Positions 42,548 through 48,131 of a stretch of 48,131 nt of DNA are shown piece after piece; position 1 is the stretch's first letter, and every line of letters starts with the position of its first letter. The stretch is from Opitutales bacterium (GTDB lineage: Bacteria; Verrucomicrobiota; Verrucomicrobiia; Opitutales; UBA953): positions 1 to 48,131 of the forward strand of contig JAFYWY010000084.1 in NCBI GenBank assembly GCA_017546455.1, written 5' to 3'. A model generated the notes under the pieces. That model worked only from the letters and a program-made list of their open reading frames with translations. It did not search any database and was not told the origin of the DNA. A program made the translations under genes and the position numbers.

Positions 42548-44269
42548 ATGAAATGGGTTTACACAGAGGCGGACGCGACAGCGGTCCACGACATTCGGGA
42601 GGAGCTCGGGCTTCTTCCCTCGGTAGCCTCTATCCTCGTTAAATCCGGTTACGGGCGCATCCCCGATGCAGAAAAATTTCTTTCCCCGAAGCTCTCGCAT
42701 ATCGCCGATCCCTTCTGCATTCCGAACCTGGAGACGGCTGCCCGGCGTATCATCCAGGCCATCGATAAAAAAGAGCCGATCGCCATTTGCGGCGACTACG
42801 ACGTGGACGGCGTAACCGCAACGACCCTGCTCGTGAGCATCCTGCGCGAATTCGGACTGAATCCGCAGTACTACATTCCGCGCCGCAAGGAAGAGGGTTA
42901 CGGCATGAGCCCGGAAATCGTCAACCGTGCCCTGGCACGGGGAATCCCCAAGCTCTTTTTCGCCCTCGACTGCGGCACCAACGCGTTGGACGAAGTCGCC
43001 CACCTCGCCAATTTGGGTTGCGACGTCATCATCGTCGACCACCACCGCAGCAAGACCGCAGAAGCTCCGCAGGCGATTTTGGTAAATCCGAATTCGTCGT
43101 TTTCCGCAGCGCCGGAATTTTCGCCGCTCTGCACGGCCGGCCTGATTTTCAAGGTCATTCACGGATTCCTCAAGCTCCTGCGCGCCCGCAACGACGAACG
43201 CGCCTTTAAAATCATTTTGCGGGAATACCTCGACCTCGTCGCGATGGGCACGATCACGGACATCTCCCCGTTGCTCGGAGAAAACCGGACGATGACCTGG
43301 TTCGGGCTCAAGCAAATGCGCAACACCAAGCGCGAAGGCCTCAAAGCCCTGATTGCCGCCAGCAACATCGCCGACACGGCAGACATTCTTCCCGTCGATA
43401 TTTCGCACCGCATCGGCCCGCGAATCAACGCCAGCGGTCGCCTCGCCGACGCCGCGCTACCCGTCGAAATGTTCCTTTGCAACAATCCGAAGCGCTGTGC
43501 TGCCTTCGCGGAGGAACTCAACGAAATGAACCGCAACCGACAGGAAATCGAACGCGTGATTTTCGAAGAAGCCCTCGCCCAAGTCGAAGCAGCCGGGACG
43601 GACCGCAACGCATTGCTCGCCTGCGGCGACTGGCATCCGGGCGTCGTCGGCATCGTTGCCGGAAAACTCGCCCGCCAATTTAACCGCCCCTGCATCGTCC
43701 TCGGCATCGAAGGCGATTCGGCAAAGGGCTCCGGACGCAGCGTCGAAGGCATCAATCTCATCGAAGTGCTCAAACCTTTCGGCGACCGCCTGCTCGAAGC
43801 TTGGGGCGGCCACCCGATGGCAGTCGGCATCACGGTGGACACACAGAAAGTGGACGAATTACGGGAAACCATCGACCGTGCCGTCGGCGAATACCAAGCC
43901 AAGCACAACGGCGAATTTTCCGAAATCGCCCTCGAAATCGCTTCCTGGCTCGAAGTCTCGGATCTGACGCCGGAGCTTTTCGACCAAATTGCCGCCCTTT
44001 CCCCCTTCGGCGAAGGCAATCCCGAACCGATTTTCGGACTGAAAAACATCGAGATGCCGGAAGGCGCCATGATTTTTGGAGAAAAGAATTTCCGTTTCCA
44101 GATTATACTGCCGACGCTCGCCCGCCTCGGCGTCGTCGCCTGGCACAAGGCCGACCGAGTCCCCGCCGCAGGCACGCGTATCGACCTTGCGCTCAAGCTC
44201 TCATGGAACAACTATAACGGCCGCAAATACCAACAGGCCGAGCTCATCGACTGGCGCAACGCCGAGTAA
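42548..44269 (+). CDS. recJ: Single-stranded-DNA-specific exonuclease RecJ
   Basis: A 573-residue 5'-3' exonuclease for recombination and mismatch repair. DHH motifs are present: CGDYDVDGVTAT (D83, D85, D87), FALDCGTN (D141), VDHHRS (D164-H165-H166), and the DHHA1 part with RINASGRLADA and a GGHPMAVGIT loop. The C-terminal OB-fold part includes LSPFGEGNPEPIF. The ORF extends upstream to 42014 inside hemW; the ATG at 42548 gives the typical RecJ N-terminus (MKWVYTEADAT). Confidence 0.95.
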   Translation: MKWVYTEADATAVHDIREELGLLPSVASILVKSGYGRIPDAEKFLSPKLSHIADPFCIPNLETAARRIIQAIDKKEPIAICGDYDVDGVTATTLLVSILREFGLNPQYYIPRRKEEGYGMSPEIVNRALARGIPKLFFALDCGTNALDEVAHLANLGCDVIIVDHHRSKTAEAPQAILVNPNSSFSAAPEFSPLCTAGLIFKVIHGFLKLLRARNDERAFKIILREYLDLVAMGTITDISPLLGENRTMTWFGLKQMRNTKREGLKALIAASNIADTADILPVDISHRIGPRINASGRLADAALPVEMFLCNNPKRCAAFAEELNEMNRNRQEIERVIFEEALAQVEAAGTDRNALLACGDWHPGVVGIVAGKLARQFNRPCIVLGIEGDSAKGSGRSVEGINLIEVLKPFGDRLLEAWGGHPMAVGITVDTQKVDELRETIDRAVGEYQAKHNGEFSEIALEIASWLEVSDLTPELFDQIAALSPFGEGNPEPIFGLKNIEMPEGAMIFGEKNFRFQIILPTLARLGVVAWHKADRVPAAGTRIDLALKLSWNNYNGRKYQQAELIDWRNAE

Positions 44270-44286
44270 GCGGAATCGAAAAATAA

Positions 44287-44307
44287 GCGCCTGCGTTTCG
44301 CAAGCGC
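44287..44307 (+). terminator. Possible terminator hairpin after recJ
   Basis: GCGCcTGCG pairs with CGCAaGCGC around a TTT loop (one mismatch). No clear T run follows, so it may serve weakly for both convergent genes. Confidence 0.35.
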
Positions 44308-44356
44308 CCGCTTTCAAATTCCCGACGTTCGCAGACGTCTTCAACGGCTTTTCCGC

Positions 44357-44932
44357 TTATTCTCCGTCCTTCGGAGATTCGGAAACGTAACTCAGCTTTG
44401 TTTCCAAGCCGTTCTCTTCGAAAACTTTCAGGATTTTCGCAAGCTCGGCCGCCAAAACCTTATCATTGACGTCAACTCGCCAAAGCGGGCGCTTCCACGC
44501 GGGAAGATCGCGGATTTCACCGGCAATCCTCTGCAAATCCTCAATCGAAACGGACGCGCCGTCTAAGCGCAAGATGCCGTCTCCGACATAAAGTTTTTTG
44601 GGAGCAGGAGGAGGATTCTTCTGCAGCGACTTTGCGATTGCTTTTAACTCCTCCGGAGCGTCGGGAGGCGGGAAAACATTGACGACGCGCATTTCGCCGT
44701 CACGCATTTCCGACTCGTAAAAAAGAAAACCGTCCGCCAGTTGCACGGACTTTAAATTATCAAAAGGAAGGGCTCGTGAAATTGTATCGAGCTGCTCAAT
44801 CCACCAGGCTTCAGAAATTTCGCCGCAGTAAAGATGCAGTGCCTCTTCCCGGGACAGGGAGCTCGAAAGCTTAGGCGTGCACGCAGCCAAAAACGCCACG
44901 GGGGCGGCAAGAAAATAAGCCCCTTTATTCAT
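44357..44932 (-). CDS. Lipoprotein of unknown function
   Basis: A 191-residue protein with a lipoprotein signal (FLAAC, cysteine 18), so it is probably anchored in a membrane facing the periplasm. The mature part has no family I am sure of. The C-terminal 70 residues (ILRLDGASVSIEDLQRIAGE, RVDVNDKVLAAELAKILKVF, ENGLETKLS) show the alternating strand-helix pattern of the ExbD/TolR periplasmic domain, a weak resemblance. A proline-rich linker (KNPPPAPKKLY) precedes it. It lies 71 bases after the TRL-like gene on the same strand, beyond a terminator. Confidence 0.8.
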   Translation of the reverse strand: MNKGAYFLAAPVAFLAACTPKLSSSLSREEALHLYCGEISEAWWIEQLDTISRALPFDNLKSVQLADGFLFYESEMRDGEMRVVNVFPPPDAPEELKAIAKSLQKNPPPAPKKLYVGDGILRLDGASVSIEDLQRIAGEIRDLPAWKRPLWRVDVNDKVLAAELAKILKVFEENGLETKLSYVSESPKDGE

Positions 44933-44945
44933 ATTCGTAACAACG

Positions 44946-44991
44946 AGAAAAAGTTCCGCGGTGTAAATCCCTTACGGAAATTACACCGCGG
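44946..44991 (-). terminator. Terminator of the TRL-like lipoprotein gene
   Basis: An 11-base perfect stem (CCGCGGTGTAA, 44956-44966, with TTACACCGCGG, 44981-44991) is followed on the minus strand by CTTTTTCTC (44946-44953). It separates the two lipoprotein genes. Confidence 0.75.
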
Positions 44992-45003
44992 TTCGGAAGA
45001 AAA

Positions 45004-45321
45004 TTATTCCCCGTAGACCGTGCACTCATACGTGCCGATCACACCGAGAACGTTGTTCGCCTTCCAATCGACGTAGTAAACGGTCTTGATGTTGCCGTCG
45101 CGCATTGCGGCGTTAACCGAAGCGTCGCCGGTTGCAATGAGACCGAAGAAGTCTTTGCATTGCGACTTTCCGACTTTCGGAGCGACCTTGCACGTGTTGG
45201 AGGTCACTGCAACCGGAAGCGTAACCTCCGTGAGAAGAACTCCGGACGGAACGCTACGAGCGCAACCGGAAACGAGAGCAGCGGCAATCGCCGCGAGCGA
45301 TAATGCGATATATTTTTTCAT
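45004..45321 (-). CDS. TRL-like family lipoprotein
   Basis: A 105-residue lipoprotein: signal peptide with lipobox LVSGC (cysteine 20). The mature part matches the TRL-like family (named after the tRNA-associated locus of Legionella): GVLLTEVTLPVAVTSN, then FFGLIATGDASVNAAMRDGN, KTVYYVDWKANN and the terminal TYECTVYGE. The function of this family is unknown. It is transcribed alone and divergent from the fucosidase gene. Confidence 0.85.
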   Translation of the reverse strand: MKKYIALSLAAIAAALVSGCARSVPSGVLLTEVTLPVAVTSNTCKVAPKVGKSQCKDFFGLIATGDASVNAAMRDGNIKTVYYVDWKANNVLGVIGTYECTVYGE

Positions 45322-45595
45322 AGTTTGTTATATGTGAGTTGTTTTAGAAAAATGAAACCGTGAGCCGACAAAGCGCTCTGCGGTCAACGTTTTCCCTTGA
45401 AATTCCCACTGCGGGAATCGCAGCTAAGTAGACCCGACAAGGCATATCCGAGTCAAGACAATAGAACGCTAAGCCCCGGCGATTGCGGCATCACCGGGCA
45501 GGGACATCACCGTCGGCATAATCGCTCCGATTCGGCACTGCGTGACGCTTTATTCTTTTAACTTTCCCGCAGCTTCGGTAAACTCTACCGCATCT

Positions 45596-48031
45596 ATGAA
45601 GACGCGTATTCTATCCCCGCTATTCGCGAGCCTTGCGCTTGCGGCATTCGTACACGCCGCGCCGGAAAAAATCCCGGCATCGGAAAACAATATTTGGTTT
45701 GATAAAGAAGCCCAAACCTTTGATTCCAACAACGGAGCCTGGAAAATCATTCAGGACTCGAACCGCGCCCAAGGCCGCGGCTGGGAATTCGAAGGTCTTC
45801 CCGTCGGCAACGGCCGCATCGGTGCCATGGTACTCGACAGCGCCGCACGTGAACGCATCGCACTCAACGAAGCCACCTTCTGGTCCGGCGGAGAAAATGC
45901 CGGCGGCAACTGCTCCGGCTACAGCTACGGTCCGCTCGCCGGGCGCAACCAATTCGGCAGCTATCAGCCCTTCGGCGATTTCCTCGCCGAATTCTCCGGC
46001 ATGGAAGAAAGCCCGAAGGACTTCATCCGCAACCTCAATCTCGAAACCGGGATTGCCAAAACGGCGTTTAGCTCCAAGGGCGTAAAGTACACGCGCCAGG
46101 TCTTTGCCAGCCAGGAACACAACGTCATCACAATCATTTACAAAGCGAGCAAGAAAGGTGCGCTGACGGGCACCTTCGCCCTCGCTCCGAATCACTCGGC
46201 TAAATTCTTCGCTCAGGGCAACAAGCTCGGCATGACAGGCACGCTCGCCAACGAGATGAAATTCGCCGCACGCGCCCAGGTTATCGCCAAGGGCGGCAAG
46301 CTTTCTCCGGTCGGCGGCAATGCCGATATCGACGTCACCTACGCCGGCGGCGGCGACGGCCAGCACGCGGTTTATGACGGCGCCAAGCTCCCGCGTATCA
46401 AGGTGGAAGGCGCCGACGAAGTCGTCGTCGTCATCGCTTTGGCGACGGACTACGTCATGGACGCCAAGAAAAACTGGAAAGGCGGCGACCCGGCTTCCGC
46501 GGCGGAAAAGACCTTGAAGGCGGCTGCCGCAGCGGCTGCAAATCCGCTTGAAATGGCGGCAGCTCACGTCCGCATCCACCAGAAGTTCTTCAAGCGCGTG
46601 GATGTCGACTTCGGCAAAACCGATGCGGAAACGGCAAAACTGTCCACGCCGGAACGTTTGAAGAAATACGGCCAGACGAAGAACGACCCGGACTTGGAAG
46701 AAACGCTTTTCCAATTCGGCCGTTACTGTCTCATCGGCTCGTCCCGCGGCAGCGCTCCCGCAACGCTTCAGGGAATCTGGAATCACAAGGTCCACGCACC
46801 CTGGGCTTGCGACTACCACACGAACATCAACATCCAGGAAGCCTACTGGCCGGCGGAAGTCTGCAATCTTTCCGAATGCGCGATGCCGTTGATTAACTGG
46901 CTCGACGCGACGCGCGAAATTTCCGCAGGCATCACGCAGCGCGCCTTCAAAAATCACGAAGGCAAGGTACCGCGCGGCTGGACTGCCCGCGTTTCCCAAA
47001 ACATCTTCGGTGCCGGCGGTTGGACGATGTGGAACACCGTTTCCAGCGCTTGGTACGCCCTTCACATCTGGGAACACTTCGCGTTCACGCAAGATAAGAA
47101 GTTCCTCAAGGAACAGGGTTACCCGATGATGAAAGAAATTTGCCACTTCTGGGAAGATATGCTCAAGCCGCTCGGCAAAGACGGCAAGGGCTTCCACTCC
47201 GGCGAAAAGAATATCGACCTGGAACAGCTCAAAGGCATTCCCGCCGGAACGCTCGTCGCACCGAACGGTTGGTCGCACGAATGGGGCCCGACCGAAGACG
47301 GCGTCGCCCACGACCAACAGGTCATTTATAATCTGTTCACAAACACCATCGAAGCCGCCAAGGTGCTCGGTGTCGACAAAAAGTGGGCAGATGAGCTCGC
47401 CAAGAAGCGCGACCTGCTCTACGGCAACAAGATTTCGAAGAACGGCTACCTGCAGGAATGGATGATCGACCGCCCGAATATGGTCAGCGGCCACCGCCAC
47501 ACCTCGCACCTCTTCGCGGTTTATCCGGGCAACGAAATCTCCATGGCGAAGACGCCGGAGCTTGCCGAAGCCGCCAAGAAATCCCTCGAACTGCGCGGTA
47601 CGACCGGCGACTCCCGCCGCTCCTGGTCCTGGCCGTGGCGCACCGCCCTCTGGGCCCGTTTCAAGGAAGGTGAAAAGGCTCACGAAATGGTCCAAGGCCT
47701 GCTGACGCACAACACGCTGCCGAACTTGCTCACGACGCACGAACCGTTCCAGATGGACGGGAACTTCTCCTTCCCCGCCGCGGTCTCGGAAATGCTCGTT
47801 CAGTCGCACGCCGGCGAAATCGAACTCCTCCCCGCCCCCTGCGCGGCTTGGAAGAGCGGTAAGGTCTCCGGCCTGAAGGCGCGCGGTAACATCACCGTTT
47901 CCTTCGAATGGGAAAACGGCCGCGTCAATCCGAACAAGATTAAGCTGGTTTCGCCGAAGGAACAGGAAGTGACCCTCGTCGTCAACGGCAAGAAGCACAA
48001 AACCAAGACCACCCTGCCGAAGAAGAAATAA
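45596..48031 (+). CDS. GH95 alpha-L-fucosidase, exported
   Basis: An 811-residue glycoside hydrolase of family 95, which removes terminal alpha-1,2-linked fucose (some members galactose) from host or plant glycans by inversion. Signal peptide: residues 1-22, ending FVHAA. The N-terminal domain begins with EGLPVGNGRIGAMVLD and ALNEATFWSGG. The catalytic region holds DYHTNINIQEAYWPAEVCN with N410 and N412, the pair that acts with D721 (FQMDGNF) as base in characterised enzymes. The acid is probably E562 or E567 (SHEWGPTED). GHRHTSHLFAVYPG and SWPWRTALWARF are family motifs. The frame is open 18 codons upstream, but the ATG at 45596 gives the signal peptide. It is transcribed alone with its own terminator. 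Confidence 0.94.
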   Translation: MKTRILSPLFASLALAAFVHAAPEKIPASENNIWFDKEAQTFDSNNGAWKIIQDSNRAQGRGWEFEGLPVGNGRIGAMVLDSAARERIALNEATFWSGGENAGGNCSGYSYGPLAGRNQFGSYQPFGDFLAEFSGMEESPKDFIRNLNLETGIAKTAFSSKGVKYTRQVFASQEHNVITIIYKASKKGALTGTFALAPNHSAKFFAQGNKLGMTGTLANEMKFAARAQVIAKGGKLSPVGGNADIDVTYAGGGDGQHAVYDGAKLPRIKVEGADEVVVVIALATDYVMDAKKNWKGGDPASAAEKTLKAAAAAAANPLEMAAAHVRIHQKFFKRVDVDFGKTDAETAKLSTPERLKKYGQTKNDPDLEETLFQFGRYCLIGSSRGSAPATLQGIWNHKVHAPWACDYHTNINIQEAYWPAEVCNLSECAMPLINWLDATREISAGITQRAFKNHEGKVPRGWTARVSQNIFGAGGWTMWNTVSSAWYALHIWEHFAFTQDKKFLKEQGYPMMKEICHFWEDMLKPLGKDGKGFHSGEKNIDLEQLKGIPAGTLVAPNGWSHEWGPTEDGVAHDQQVIYNLFTNTIEAAKVLGVDKKWADELAKKRDLLYGNKISKNGYLQEWMIDRPNMVSGHRHTSHLFAVYPGNEISMAKTPELAEAAKKSLELRGTTGDSRRSWSWPWRTALWARFKEGEKAHEMVQGLLTHNTLPNLLTTHEPFQMDGNFSFPAAVSEMLVQSHAGEIELLPAPCAAWKSGKVSGLKARGNITVSFEWENGRVNPNKIKLVSPKEQEVTLVVNGKKHKTKTTLPKKK

Positions 48032-48048
48032 GCTTCCGGCAAGCCAAC

Positions 48049-48087
48049 AAAAAACGTTCCCGTCTGAAAAAGCGGGAACGTTTTTTT
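48049..48087 (+). terminator. Rho-independent terminator of the fucosidase gene
   Basis: AACGTTCCCG (48053-48062) pairs with CGGGAACGTT (48073-48082), then seven T. Fourth terminator with the GTTCCCG stem. The last 44 bases of the window hold nothing I recognise. Confidence 0.92.
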
Positions 48088-48131
48088 GCGCCCTTAAAAG
48101 GCAAGTTGAAGCTCTCTGCGGAACATTAAAA

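Noticed and set aside
45322-45595. Possible small RNA between the TRL-like and fucosidase genes
   Set aside because: Some GC-rich complementarity exists (around 45476-45520), but I could match it to no known RNA such as SRP RNA or 6S RNA.
45620-47998. Long antisense frame (792 codons) opposite the fucosidase
   Set aside because: Same cause; the plus strand encodes a complete GH95 enzyme with signal peptide and terminator.

Overview
The window comes from a Gram-negative, lipid A-making bacterium, most likely a Verrucomicrobiota member of the Opitutales/Puniceicoccales type. This is an inference from several things together: a PEP-CTERM surface protein, an LpxC-FabZ fusion followed by lpxA, a DUF4838 protein, a GH95 fucosidase, a TRL-like lipoprotein, and start codons that almost never have a Shine-Dalgarno sequence. 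There is no rRNA gene and I recognise no tRNA gene.

Layout. 1-4982: terminator and a 1610-residue PEP-CTERM beta-helix protein. 4983-6124: gene-free, full of hairpin repeats. 6125-8765: Nif3-like protein and an SLC13 transporter. 8766-9295: repeats. 9296-14011: DUF4838 protein, nadC and an aldo/keto reductase. 14012-14649: a nested MITE-like element. 14650-16758: OPT transporter. 17025-19235: lpxC/fabZ and lpxA. 19483-23575: UMF1-type MFS transporter, pyrD, an FAD oxidoreductase and HU. 23822-23958: a short MITE-like element. 24028-26125: an orphan gene, ispA and ruvC. 35852-44269: fumarase, O-antigen ligase-like protein, kdsD, murI, hemW and recJ. 44357-48031: two lipoproteins and the GH95 fucosidase.

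Between ruvC and the fumarase gene (about 26.1-35.8 kb) lies a defence island, part of it clearly AT-richer than its surroundings. It holds a RelE-like toxin with a Panacea (DUF4065) antitoxin, a small membrane protein, a GIY-YIG nuclease, a large reverse transcriptase-like gene, an MmeI-type fused restriction-modification enzyme and a Fic protein with an array of palindromic operators. The MmeI, reverse transcriptase and GIY-YIG genes are on one strand with gaps of only 11 and 13 bases, so they look like one operon. The reverse transcriptase gene is the most unusual item. It joins an N-terminal RT palm to a C-terminal domain that looks like a family A DNA polymerase palm, and a run of six G splits it into two frames.

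Four non-coding patterns run through the window. The 9-mer CGTTCCCGC occurs far more often than chance and forms the stems of four terminators, like DNA uptake sequences in other bacteria. Tandem arrays of 7-8 base units (TYTAAGC, TYTAATC, TTTTAAAC) sit at gene ends and in intergenic spaces. REP-like modules made of two hairpins recur in both orientations. MITE-like elements carry similar terminal inverted repeats next to TTAA. Housekeeping genes here serve lipid A and KDO synthesis (lpxC/fabZ, lpxA, kdsD), peptidoglycan (murI), isoprenoids (ispA), NAD (nadC), pyrimidines (pyrD), DNA repair (ruvC, recJ) and glycan use (GH95, perhaps DUF4838).
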